Below, in pieces: positions 57,048 to 64,000 of a stretch of 64,000 nucleotides of DNA. Under the pieces are notes generated by a model. That model was not told the DNA's origin, ran no database searches, and saw only the letters and a list, made by a program, of their open reading frames with translations. Source of the DNA: Solirhodobacter olei (GTDB taxonomy: Bacteria > Pseudomonadota > Alphaproteobacteria > Rhodobacterales > Rhodobacteraceae). The DNA lies in assembly GCF_004010155.1 (NCBI RefSeq), contig NZ_RRYH01000007.1:1-64000 (forward strand), read 5' to 3'. The translations under genes and the position numbers were made by a program. Position 1 is the stretch's first letter. Each line of letters begins with the position of its first letter.

Positions 57048-57062
57048 GTCAGCTATGCTGAC
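57048..57062. promoter_or_regulatory. Perfect dyad in the gltD promoter region
   Basis: GTCAGC-TAT-GCTGAC is a perfect 6+6 palindrome centred 74 bases upstream of the gltD start, in an AT-rich 144-base gap. A degenerate copy, GTCAGTATAGTTTAC, lies at 57122-57136, 74 bases further away. Two such sites suggest cooperative binding by a regulator of glutamate synthase. Confidence 0.45.
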
Positions 57063-57121
57063 CTAATTATCGCTTTTTTGGCCCGCCCCGTCAGATTTCT
57101 GCTCGGCCCGGCCAATTTTAT

Positions 57122-57136
57122 GTCAGTATAGTTTAC
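57122..57136. promoter_or_regulatory. Degenerate copy of the gltD dyad
   Basis: GTCAGTATAGTTTAC matches the dyad at 57048 at GTCAG, the central G, T and the terminal AC. It lies 12 bases beyond the uppP stop. Because arms are imperfect it is the weaker half of the pair. Confidence 0.3.
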
Positions 57137-57147
57137 CTATCTGTCGA

Positions 57148-57951
57148 TCACCGGATCACGAGGCCCGCCAGGACCACCAGCCCGACGATGATTCGCCACC
57201 AGGCGAAGACGTGGTAGCCATAGCGCTGCACGAAGCCGAGGAACGTCTTCACCACCACCAGCGCCGAGAAGAAGGCGACCACGAAGCCCACCGCGATCTC
57301 GTTCAGCGCGCTCCAGTCCAGCATGTGCCAGGACTTGTAGAGGTCGTACCCGGTCGCGGCGATCATCGTCGGGATCGACAGGAAGAACGAGAATTCCGCC
57401 GCCGAGCGCCGGTCGCCCTTCAGAAGCATCGCCCCCACGATCGTGGCGCCCGACCGGGAAACCCCCGGAATCATTGCCAGACATTGCACAAAGCCGATCC
57501 CCAGCGACATCAGCAGCGGGTATTTCGTGGCATCGAAATGGCGCGGCTTGTGGTCCATCCGCTCGACCAGCAGCAGGACGATCCCGCCAAGGATCAGCGC
57601 CGAGGCGATCAGCAGGTCCGACTCGAAGAACACCGTCTTGATCGTGTGATAGGCCAGCACCCCGATCACCGCCGCAGGCAGGAAGGCGATGGCGACGGAG
57701 GCGATGAACCGCCGCGATTCGGCGCTTTTCGGCGCGGTGGAGAACGTCTCCCACAGCTTGCCGGCATAGACCCAGAGCAGCGCCAGGATCGCGCCCAGCT
57801 GGATCACCACCTCGAAGGTCTTCCCCGAGGCGTCGAAGTGCAGATACTGCGCGGCGATCAGAAGGTGGGCGGTCGAAGAAACGGGCAGGAACTCGGTCAG
57901 CCCCTCGATCAGGCCGAGGAAGGCCGACACCAGAAAAACGTGTTCGGTCAT
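57148..57951 (-). CDS. uppP: Undecaprenyl-diphosphatase UppP (BacA)
   Basis: Recycles undecaprenyl pyrophosphate to the phosphate carrier for peptidoglycan and polysaccharide synthesis. The 267-residue membrane protein has EGLTEFLPVSSTAHL at 16-30 and PGVSRSGAT near 170, the two conserved active-site segments, and about eight transmembrane helices. With mtgA and the glycan cluster it serves the same lipid carrier cycle. Confidence 0.95.
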   Translation of the reverse strand: MTEHVFLVSAFLGLIEGLTEFLPVSSTAHLLIAAQYLHFDASGKTFEVVIQLGAILALLWVYAGKLWETFSTAPKSAESRRFIASVAIAFLPAAVIGVLAYHTIKTVFFESDLLIASALILGGIVLLLVERMDHKPRHFDATKYPLLMSLGIGFVQCLAMIPGVSRSGATIVGAMLLKGDRRSAAEFSFFLSIPTMIAATGYDLYKSWHMLDWSALNEIAVGFVVAFFSALVVVKTFLGFVQRYGYHVFAWWRIIVGLVVLAGLVIR

Positions 57952-57984
57952 ATGGGTTTACTCGCTATGCGCCGCCGCGGCGGG

Positions 57985-58971
57985 TCAGACTTTACGGAGG
58001 TTCTTCGCCGAATCCCGGATTGCCGCATACTGGCCCGAAACGCGGAACCGCCACAGATACTCTGGCAGGATCGCCCCCATCGGCGTCGGCGCAATGCCAA
58101 GGTCGGCCAGGCCCTTGGCCCCCGCACTCACGACATTGTCGCTCTTCAGGCTGCGCACCTGGTCGCGGGTCAGCACCTTGTTCGACAACAGCCCCAGCGT
58201 CAGTGACTGCAGCAGGTCGAAGCCCGCGCCCATGACCGAACCCAGCCAGAACGGCAGGCCGACGATCATCCGGCGCCGCTGGATGACCGCGAGCATGGCC
58301 TTCATCATTTCGCGGAAGCTCACCACGTCCGGCCCGCCAAGTTCGTAAACACCGGGCGCCGCCTTGCCCAGCACCGCAGCCTCGGCCGCCGCGGCGACAT
58401 CGTCCACGTAAACCGGCTGGAACTTGGTGCCCGCGCCAACCAGCGGCAGGACCGGGCCGCGCGCCGCCATCCCGGCGAAGCGGTTGAAAAGCTTGTCTTC
58501 CGGCCCGAAAATCAGCGAGGGCCTCAGGATCACCGCGCCCGGGAAGGCAGACGTAACCGCCGCCTCGCCCGCCGCCTTGCTCTGCGCGTAGATGGAGGGA
58601 CCCGCCGCATCCGCGCCAATCGCGGAGACATGGACGAGTCGTTCCACGCCCATCTCGGCCGCAATCCGGGCGACGCGGCCAGCCCCTTCGTCATTCACGC
58701 GCTGCATGGAATTCTTGCCGCCACGGTCCATGACGCCGACGCAGTTGACCACCGCGTCCGCCCCCATGATCACCGCCTTGAGCGAGGCATCGTCACGAAT
58801 GTTGCAGAACACCGGTTCGACCTGCCCGACCGTGCCGTAGGGCTTCACGAAGATCGCGTCGTTGGGACGGCGCACCGCCACGCGGACCCGCCACCCCGCC
58901 TTGGCCAGACGCCGGGCGATGTAACGCCCCACGAATCCGGACCCACCGATGATGGTCACCAGTTGCGACAT
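57985..58971 (-). CDS. NAD(P)-binding epimerase-like protein (complex I NDUFA9 family)
   Basis: A 328-residue extended short-chain dehydrogenase fold. The nucleotide motif GGSGFVG is at 9-15. It matches the NDUFA9/39-kDa complex I subunit family: the tyrosine of the usual YxxxK is present in SIYAQSKAAGE. Alphaproteobacterial homologues are accessory complex I proteins or quinone-related. ACGGAGG lies upstream of the ATG. The 5' end faces a tRNA-Leu gene, and uppP follows downstream. Confidence 0.88.
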   Translation of the reverse strand: MSQLVTIIGGSGFVGRYIARRLAKAGWRVRVAVRRPNDAIFVKPYGTVGQVEPVFCNIRDDASLKAVIMGADAVVNCVGVMDRGGKNSMQRVNDEGAGRVARIAAEMGVERLVHVSAIGADAAGPSIYAQSKAAGEAAVTSAFPGAVILRPSLIFGPEDKLFNRFAGMAARGPVLPLVGAGTKFQPVYVDDVAAAAEAAVLGKAAPGVYELGGPDVVSFREMMKAMLAVIQRRRMIVGLPFWLGSVMGAGFDLLQSLTLGLLSNKVLTRDQVRSLKSDNVVSAGAKGLADLGIAPTPMGAILPEYLWRFRVSGQYAAIRDSAKNLRKV

Positions 58972-59127
58972 ATCGTAGCCTCCGTAGCTGTCCTTCGCGC
59001 CAGGCCCGCGCTGCCTGTCAATAGCTCCCGGCGGGGACGTGAACAAGGCGCGATTCATCCTTGCGGTTTCCGCTTGCGACCTGTTGACAGCCCCCGCGCG
59101 CCCGGATAGACCCCGCCGCACGACATC

Positions 59128-59212
59128 GCCCAGATGGCGGAATTGGTAGACGCGCAGGTTTCAGGTACCTGTACCGAAAGGTGTGGAGGTTCGAGTCCTC
59201 TTCTGGGCACCA
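59128..59212 (+). tRNA. tRNA-Leu (anticodon CAG)
   Basis: The acceptor stem is GCCCAGA paired with TCTGGGC, then A and encoded CCA. The anticodon stem CAGGT/ACCTG encloses the loop TTCAGGT, giving anticodon CAG, which decodes CUG. A long variable arm (type II) and the GGTTCGAGTC T-loop support leucine. Length 85. CCA is genome-encoded. Confidence 0.93.
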
Positions 59213-59214
59213 TT

Positions 59215-59248
59215 CTTCCCGCAGGGAAGCATCCCCAAGAAAATAAGC
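59215..59248 (+). repeat. Intergenic GATATTT element, copy F
   Basis: CTTCCC-GCA-GGGAAG hairpin followed by CATCCCCAAGAAAATAAG. The CCAAGA-nnAAG end matches copies B and D; the GATATTT core is worn down to GCATCC, so this is the weakest member. Confidence 0.35.
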
Positions 59249-59261
59249 CGTTTGACGCACC

Positions 59262-59287
59262 CGCCCGGGTAAGGGCCGGGGCGTTTT
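59262..59287 (+). terminator. Terminator of the tRNA-Leu transcript
   Basis: CGCCCGG pairs with CCGGGGCG (one bulge) around a GTAAGGG loop, followed by TTTT at 59284-59287. It is about 50 bases after the tRNA 3' end. Confidence 0.5.
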
Positions 59288-59699
59288 GGCCGTCCAGGAA
59301 ACCCGCTGCGCATCGTTCAGGCGGAGTGGCCCGAGTCGCGTCGCCCCTGCGACGCAAAGCTCCTCGTTATCCATCGGGAATCTGACCGGCCTCACCAACC
59401 TCCCGCTGCCGCCATGCCGGGGCCGGCGGAACGCGTCCTCGGGATTCGCGCACCCACACGCCCCAAACGCGCAGAACCAGCGCAAAGATCAGCCCGCGCC
59501 GAAAGCGCGACTGGCCGTCTTAGGCGGATGTGAAGCGGGGGGATGTGCCATGCCGCGCGGGGCGGCTGCGATATCGGACATCTGCGCGACCTCTCGATCA
59601 GAGGGCCCTTATCGCAGGTCCTTGTAACTGCCAGGTAACGCGCCCGGCGAGAGGCAGCGGAGTGGGCAGGGACGGCACGCCGCCCCCGCCCGGAACCGA

Positions 59700-59906
59700 T
59701 CAGGCCAGAGCCAGATTGGTCGCGGCCTCGCGGCCGTCGCGGCCCGGCTCGATGTCGAAGGTCACCGCTTGGCCATCGGCCAGGGTGGACAGACCGGAGC
59801 GCTCAACCGCGGAGATGTGGACGAAAACGTCCTTCTTGCCACCTTCCGGCTCGATGAAGCCGAAACCCTTGGTGGCGTTGAACCATTTCACTTTGCCCTT
59901 GGCCAT
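59700..59906 (-). CDS. Cold-shock protein (CspA family)
   Basis: A 68-residue single cold-shock domain binding single-stranded RNA/DNA. RNP1 is KGFGFIEP at 13-20 and RNP2 VFVHIS at 27-32. Start is unambiguous (MAKGKVKWF) with AAGGGA upstream. The 184-base gap to fahA upstream, AT-richer than average near 59990-60030, gives room for the long 5' leader usual for csp genes. Confidence 0.95.
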   Translation of the reverse strand: MAKGKVKWFNATKGFGFIEPEGGKKDVFVHISAVERSGLSTLADGQAVTFDIEPGRDGREAATNLALA

Positions 59907-60090
59907 GTGAAATCCCTTTCTTGTATGTCGCTCGCGGTATGCAGCGACCCGGCGCCTAGAGATCGAAATCTGGGCCGCAAGGGAACAGTGGTTCGAAAAT
60001 CAGGATGCGCGGAGCTTTTAACACTTTCAGCGTGCATTGGGAAGGGGTTGCGCCGCTGCTGGCAAGGCTCCGCCGGCCCCTGAGCCCGGC

Positions 60091-61332
60091 TCATCCGGCG
60101 GCCCAGTCGGGCAGGTCGACGGCCGGCCGAACCTGCCCGGAGCAGGCCCCGAATCCGATGCGGTAGTCCTCGCCCCGCGCCACACCACGCAGCGTCAGCG
60201 TATCGCCGTCCTCAAGGAACCGCCTCTCCTCGCCAGAGGCCAGCACCACCGGCGTCTTGCCGCCCCAGCTGAGCTCCAGCAAGGAGCCCCTGCTGTCCGG
60301 CGCTGCGCCCGAGATCGTGCCCGACCCCAGCAGATCCCCCACCCGCATCGGACAGCCGGAGGTGGTGTGGTGGCATAGCTGTTGTGCCGCGGAATAGTAC
60401 ATCTCACGATAATTGGTGCAGGCGATGACGGTTTCCGTCCCGCCCTCGGGGGCAAGGGCGACCTCCAGATCGATATCGTAGAGCATCGGACCCGGCTCGC
60501 GCAGATAGGGCAGGAGCGGCCGCTCGCGTTTCGGCGTGGGGGTGCGGAACGGCTCCAGCGCCGCGGCGGTGACGATCCAGGGACTGATCGAGGTGGCCGT
60601 GGCCTTGGCCTGGAACGGCCCGAGCGGCAGGTACTCCCAAGCCTGGATATCCCGCGCCGACCAGTCGTTGAGAAGGACATAGCCGAAGATCATCCGGTCG
60701 GCCTCGGCCACGCTGACCATGCCCTCCGAGGGCTGGCCGACAATGGCGCCCAGCTCCAGCTCCAGATCGAAACGCGCGCAGGAGCCGAATCGGGGCAGCG
60801 TGTCTTCCGGCCCCTTCAGCTGCCCCCAGGGACGCGTCACCGGCGTGCCGGAAACGACGACCGACGAGGCCCGGCCGTTGTACCCGATCGGGATCGAAAG
60901 CCAGTTCGGCGGCAGCGCGTTCTCGGGGCCCCGGAACATCGTGCCGACGTTCTGGGCATGGTGCCGCGAGGCGTAGAAATCGGTGTACTCGCTAACGCGA
61001 AACGGCATCAGCATCCGCGCACTGTCCTGCGCCACCAGATGCAGCTCCACCGCCGCGCGATGGGCGGGATCGGACAGAAGCTCCGTCAGCCGGGCGCGAA
61101 GCGCCGCCCAGACCTCTGGTCCCGCTGCCATCACCGCGTTCCAGGCCGGCTCTGCAAAAAGTGCTGGATCGAGCCCATGCCCGACCGCACCGACATCGAG
61201 GATCCTGTCCCCGATTGCCACGCCCATCCGCGCGTGCCCACCCGCCTCGAACACGCCGTAAGGCAGGTTGTTCAGCGGAAAATCCGTCTCGGGCGAATTC
61301 GCGCTTTCCACCCAGCTGCGCATCAAGGCCAT
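60091..61332 (-). CDS. fahA: Fumarylacetoacetase
   Basis: Hydrolyses fumarylacetoacetate to fumarate and acetoacetate, the last step of tyrosine/homogentisate breakdown. The 413-residue protein has the FAH N-terminal SH3-like domain and the catalytic core with DFYASRHHA, metal ligands in FDLELELGAIVG and LLNDWSARDIQAWEY. The ATG at 61332 gives the family start; GATGAAAGAGA upstream may act as the ribosome site, overlapping copy D of the intergenic element. hmgA is directly upstream, so the two are one operon. Confidence 0.95.
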   Translation of the reverse strand: MALMRSWVESANSPETDFPLNNLPYGVFEAGGHARMGVAIGDRILDVGAVGHGLDPALFAEPAWNAVMAAGPEVWAALRARLTELLSDPAHRAAVELHLVAQDSARMLMPFRVSEYTDFYASRHHAQNVGTMFRGPENALPPNWLSIPIGYNGRASSVVVSGTPVTRPWGQLKGPEDTLPRFGSCARFDLELELGAIVGQPSEGMVSVAEADRMIFGYVLLNDWSARDIQAWEYLPLGPFQAKATATSISPWIVTAAALEPFRTPTPKRERPLLPYLREPGPMLYDIDLEVALAPEGGTETVIACTNYREMYYSAAQQLCHHTTSGCPMRVGDLLGSGTISGAAPDSRGSLLELSWGGKTPVVLASGEERRFLEDGDTLTLRGVARGEDYRIGFGACSGQVRPAVDLPDWAAG

Positions 61333-61339
61333 GTCGTCT

Positions 61340-61370
61340 CTTTCATCTTGGCGAAAACGTCCCGTGCCTG
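61340..61370 (-). repeat. Intergenic GATATTT element, copy D
   Basis: On the minus strand a CCCC/GGGG hairpin is followed by CACGGGACGTTTTCGCCAAG and ATGAAAG. It lies between hmgA and fahA and overlaps the fahA ribosome-binding region. Confidence 0.5.
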
Positions 61371-61391
61371 GGGGGGAAGTGCCCCCGCCCT

Positions 61392-62753
61392 TCACTTGTC
61401 CCCCGGCGTTCCGTCGAATTTCTTCTCCAGGCTCGTCCAGCAGTCGATGTAGTCATCCTGCAGCGGCGCCTCCTTCGCGGCGAATTCGGTCAGGTGCTGC
61501 GGAAAGCGGGTCTCGAACATGAACTGCATTGTGTTGGCCTGGTACTTCGGCGCCAGCTCCTCGTTAGAGGCGCCCTCGAAGGCGGGGCGGTCGGGCCCGT
61601 GCGGCAGCATGCAGTTGTGCAGGCTCATGCCGCCCGGCACGAAGCCCTGGGGCTTGGCATCATATACGCCGTAGATGTTGCCCATCAGCTCGGACATGAT
61701 GTTCTTGTGGTACCAGGGCGGGCGGAAGGTGTGCTCGGCCACCATCCAGCGCTCCCTGAACAGCACGAAGTCGATGTTCGCCGTCCCCTCCTGCCCCGAG
61801 GGCGCGGTGAGGACGGTGAAGATCGACGGGTCGGGATGGTCGAACAGGATCGCGCCGACCGGGCTGTAGGTGCGCAGGTCGTATTTGTAGGCACAGTAGT
61901 TGCCGTGCCAGGCGACCACGTCGAGGGGCGAGTGGTCGATGAAGGTCTCGTGGAACTGGCCGCACCACTTGATGACCACGCGCGAGGGGGCGTCGCGGTC
62001 CTCGAAGGCGGCGACCGGGCATTTGAAGTCCCGCGGGTTGGCCAGGCAGTTGGCGCCGATCGGCCCGCGGTTCGGCAGATCAAACTTCTGGCCGTAGTTC
62101 TCGCAGACGAAGCCCCGGGCCGGGCCCTCGATCACCTCGACGCGGTAGACAAGGCCGCGCGGCAGGATCGCGATCTCCTTCGGCTCCAGGTCGATGATGC
62201 CCAACTCGGTGCAGAAGCGCAGCCGCCCCTCCTGCGGAACGACGAGGAGCTCGCTGTCGGCGGAGTAGAAATACTCGTCCTCCATCGAGGCGGTGACGAG
62301 GTAGATGTGGCCCGACATACCAATATTGGTATGCACATCGCCCGCAGTCGTCATTGTGCGCATACCGGTGAGCCAGGTGAGCGGCGCCTCGGAATGCGAA
62401 ACCGGATCCCAGCGGTACTGACCGAGCGAGACGATGTCGTCGCGGACATGCGGCGCGGATTTCCAGTAGGGCAGCTCGATCCGGCTGAACCGGCCGACAT
62501 GCTTCACCGAGGGGCGGATGCGGTAGCACCAGGTTCGCTCGTTCTGGCCGCGCGGCGCGGTGAAGGCGGTGCCGGAGAGCTGCTCGGCATAAAGCCCGTA
62601 GGCGCATTTCTGCGGCGAGTTCTGGCCCTGTGGCAGGGCGCCGGGCAGGGCCTCGGTCTCGAAGTCGTTGCCGAAGCCGGGCATGTAACCCTCGGTCGTG
62701 CCGGTGGCTCCGGTGGCACGGACCATGCCGCGCGGCGGCTCTTGCGTCGTCAT
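61392..62753 (-). CDS. hmgA: Homogentisate 1,2-dioxygenase
   Basis: Opens the ring of homogentisate with oxygen to maleylacetoacetate using non-haem iron. The 453-residue length is normal. The iron site is visible in [30 protein letters not shown] and the CMLPHGPD segment; [19 protein letters not shown] opens the protein. GGAGGG precedes the ATG. Divergent from a MarR gene whose intergenic region holds two palindromes. Confidence 0.97.
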   Translation of the reverse strand: MTTQEPPRGMVRATGATGTTEGYMPGFGNDFETEALPGALPQGQNSPQKCAYGLYAEQLSGTAFTAPRGQNERTWCYRIRPSVKHVGRFSRIELPYWKSAPHVRDDIVSLGQYRWDPVSHSEAPLTWLTGMRTMTTAGDVHTNIGMSGHIYLVTASMEDEYFYSADSELLVVPQEGRLRFCTELGIIDLEPKEIAILPRGLVYRVEVIEGPARGFVCENYGQKFDLPNRGPIGANCLANPRDFKCPVAAFEDRDAPSRVVIKWCGQFHETFIDHSPLDVVAWHGNYCAYKYDLRTYSPVGAILFDHPDPSIFTVLTAPSGQEGTANIDFVLFRERWMVAEHTFRPPWYHKNIMSELMGNIYGVYDAKPQGFVPGGMSLHNCMLPHGPDRPAFEGASNEELAPKYQANTMQFMFETRFPQHLTEFAAKEAPLQDDYIDCWTSLEKKFDGTPGDK

Positions 62754-62807
62754 GGATGACCCTCCGAATAGGCCGGCCCTCTCCCGGGCGGCGATGGGCG
62801 CAGTTTC

Positions 62808-62820
62808 GTTGCATGTGCAA
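62808..62820. promoter_or_regulatory. Operator-like palindrome 1 (hmgA/MarR)
   Basis: GTTGC-ATGT-GCAA at 62808-62820, arms of four to five bases (TTGC/GCAA perfect). It lies 55 bases upstream of the hmgA ATG. Together with a second copy at 62837 it is a likely binding site for the divergent MarR protein. Confidence 0.55.
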
Positions 62821-62836
62821 TGAAGTCAAGTTATTT

Positions 62837-62850
62837 GTTGCAAACGCAAC
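62837..62850. promoter_or_regulatory. Operator-like palindrome 2 (hmgA/MarR)
   Basis: GTTGC-AAAC-GCAAC at 62837-62850, perfect 5-bp arms. Centre-to-centre distance from the first palindrome is 29 bases, close to three helical turns. It is 43 bases upstream of the MarR ATG. Confidence 0.55.
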
Positions 62851-62892
62851 GAATGCGCGCAGATTGGCCGCAGCGAGGACAAGGAGCTGGAG

Positions 62893-63345
62893 ATGCCCGA
62901 CGACGACCTGCCGCCGCTGCCCGGCTTCGACCTTGACCATTTCACGCCCTACCGGCTTTCCGTCGCGGCCGAACGGGTGAGCGAGGAACTGGCGCGGGTC
63001 TACCGCGAACGCTTCGGCCTCTCGATCCCGCAATGGCGGGTGCTGGTGCATCTGGCCTCCAGCGGCGATGTTTCGGTGCGAGAGATCGAGGCGCGGGTGG
63101 CGATGGAGAAGTCCAAGGTCAGCCGGGCAGCCTCGCGGCTGGAGGCGGCGGGGCTGATCGGCAAGACCGTCAACGATGCCGACCGCCGGCTGGTGCGGCT
63201 CTCGCTGACGGCGAAGGGCCGGGCGCTGATGGCGGAACTGCTGCCGCTCGCCGAGGCCTATCAGCGCGAGATCGAGGCGCGGCTGGGCGCGAGCTTCGCC
63301 GCTTTCGCCGCGGGGCTTGAGACGCTGCTGGGCGCGAGGCGCTAG
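62893..63345 (+). CDS. MarR-family regulator, probable HmgR
   Basis: A 150-residue MarR protein. The recognition helix lies in SVREIEARVAMEKSKVSRAASRLE and the wing in DADRRLVRLSLTAKG. It is transcribed divergently from hmgA with two GTTGC-N4-GCAAC sites between. That position and the operators suggest repression of the homogentisate operon, with homogentisate or a related acid as inducer. GGAG lies close before the ATG. Similar regulators are often called HmgR. Confidence 0.88.
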   Translation: MPDDDLPPLPGFDLDHFTPYRLSVAAERVSEELARVYRERFGLSIPQWRVLVHLASSGDVSVREIEARVAMEKSKVSRAASRLEAAGLIGKTVNDADRRLVRLSLTAKGRALMAELLPLAEAYQREIEARLGASFAAFAAGLETLLGARR

Positions 63346-63355
63346 GCCCCCGCCC

Positions 63356-64000
63356 TCAGCCCTCGATGGCGCGGATCTCCCGCGCCATGGCCTGCAGGCG
63401 TTCGAAAATCTCGAAACGGCGCCGGTGGATCTGGCAGACCTCTCCGTCCGCTGGCGGATAGGTCGCGGCGACCTCGGACATGGCGGCCATCGCGACCTGC
63501 AGGTTGGGGAACGCCCCCGAGGCCACGGCGCCAAGCATGGAGGCGCCAAGGAGAACCGGCTCCTCCGCCCGGGTCGCGAGGATGGGGATGCCGGCGGCAT
63601 CGGCCAGAAGCTGGCGCACCAGGTCAGACCGCCCCGCGCCGCCGCTGATCACCACCTGGGACACTACCGCGCCCGCCTTGCACTGGGCGTTCAGGATCTG
63701 GCGTAGCCCGTAGCCGATGCCGCAGATCCCGGCGATGTAGAGCGCGACGAGGCTCTCTCGGTCCCCCTCCATCCCCAGCCCCGCGATCACCGCCCGGGCA
63801 TGGGGATCGGCGAAGGGCGCGCGGTTGCCAAGGAACTCCGGCACCACGTGCAGCCCCCCGGCGCGGCGGACGGCCTCGGCCGGATCGGTGCCGGGCGCGG
63901 CCGCCAGCGCGGTCAGGAGGTCGGGGAGGGAGCGGCCCTCCGCCGCCGCCGCACGCGCCGCCCCTGCCGTGGCGGGGTGGAGCGATAGGAGACGCTCGAT
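63356..64000 (-). CDS. FGGY-family carbohydrate kinase, C-terminal part (edge-truncated)
   Basis: The minus-strand frame stays open to the window end, with no start inside, so only about 214 C-terminal residues are seen. The FGGY C-terminal domain is recognised by VPEFLGNRAPFADP, the ICGIGYGLRQIL helix, the ATP-binding VISGGAGRSDLVRQLLAD and EEPVLLGASMLGAVASG. The pattern is closest to D-ribulokinase/FGGY type kinases. It is convergent with the MarR gene. Substrate unknown. Confidence 0.85.
   Translation of the reverse strand: MERLLSLHPATAGAARAAAAEGRSLPDLLTALAAAPGTDPAEAVRRAGGLHVVPEFLGNRAPFADPHARAVIAGLGMEGDRESLVALYIAGICGIGYGLRQILNAQCKAGAVVSQVVISGGAGRSDLVRQLLADAAGIPILATRAEEPVLLGASMLGAVASGAFPNLQVAMAAMSEVAATYPPADGEVCQIHRRRFEIFERLQAMAREIRAIEG

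Larger units (their letters stand above)
59213..59699. other. 487-base region after tRNA-Leu
   Basis: The first 80 bases hold a CTTCCC/GGGAAG hairpin, copy F of the GATATTT-type intergenic element and a terminator. The remaining 400 bases contain short open frames in several phases, none with a ribosome site or a recognised motif. I see no gene. A few small GC hairpins are present near 59600-59690, downstream of cspA on the minus strand. Confidence 0.45.

Noticed and set aside
57060-57120. A TTGGCC/GGCCAA hairpin as uppP terminator
   Set aside because: Only a 6-bp stem with internal loops, and on the minus strand it is followed by A residues rather than T, so I do not call it.

Overview
This is a GC-rich, densely packed chromosomal segment that I read as Alphaproteobacteria, order Rhodobacterales (Rhodobacter/Paracoccus-like). 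The basis is protein content and gene order: rsfS-rlmH-gpmI-envC-ctpA-rppH, gltD/gltB flanking a secreted-protein gene, uppP, an NDUFA9-like epimerase and tRNA-Leu(CAG), plus NDUFAF5-type and TamA/TamB genes. The genus cannot be fixed from the sequence alone. I see no rRNA, CRISPR array, insertion sequence, prophage or plasmid feature. Nearly all of it looks like vertically inherited core genome, with one accessory block for surface polysaccharide.

Region by region. 1-5.3 kb: a lipoprotein, a cytochrome P450, a 66-residue protein, epoxyqueuosine reductase QueG, a glutathione S-transferase and the monofunctional transglycosylase MtgA. 5.5-11.5 kb: an exported orphan protein, then ribosome silencing factor RsfS, RlmH, phosphoglycerate mutase, an EnvC-like amidase activator and a C-terminal protease. 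11.5-15.3 kb: three Nudix hydrolases interleaved with Hsp33 and the CCA-adding enzyme. 15.4-20.3 kb: two translationally coupled ABC exporters followed by a TrmA/RlmD-type RNA methyltransferase. 20.4-22.7 kb: an envelope island with two L,D-transpeptidases (one lipoprotein, one with a Tat-like signal), a CAP-domain lipoprotein and a 63-residue membrane protein. 22.7-29.6 kb: ferrochelatase, NDUFAF5-like methyltransferase, ComF, glutaredoxin, Nit amidase, MarR regulator, DoxD-like protein, UbiG and proline iminopeptidase.

29.6-40.9 kb is the surface-glycan block. It holds a sulfotransferase-like protein, a two-domain RgpF/WbsX protein, KpsM diverging from KpsE-KpsT, an 826-residue beta-propeller/RTX protein and two glycosyltransferases. 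KpsM, KpsE and KpsT together make an ABC-type polysaccharide exporter; no outer-membrane KpsD/Wza partner is present in the window. 40.9-50 kb: a YihY protein, overlapping tamB and tamA, a di-haem peroxidase and an M20 amidohydrolase. 50-59.2 kb: glutamate synthase subunits with a secreted-protein gene between them, UppP, an NDUFA9-like protein and tRNA-Leu. 59.7-64 kb: a cold-shock protein, the end of the homogentisate pathway (hmgA-fahA) with a divergent MarR regulator and two operator-like palindromes, and the C-terminal part of an FGGY sugar kinase cut by the window edge.

The most unusual non-coding signal is a pair of direct-repeat arrays (CGGTG every 11 bp, four or five copies) at 6.13-6.18 kb and 55.49-55.52 kb, one turn-locked to the other in design but 49 kb apart. 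Next come a recurring hairpin-plus-GATATTT intergenic element seen at about six gene boundaries, and dyads in the gltD promoter region. I found no convincing wholly new multi-gene system; the glycan block with its propeller-RTX protein and the two CGGTG arrays are the best leads.
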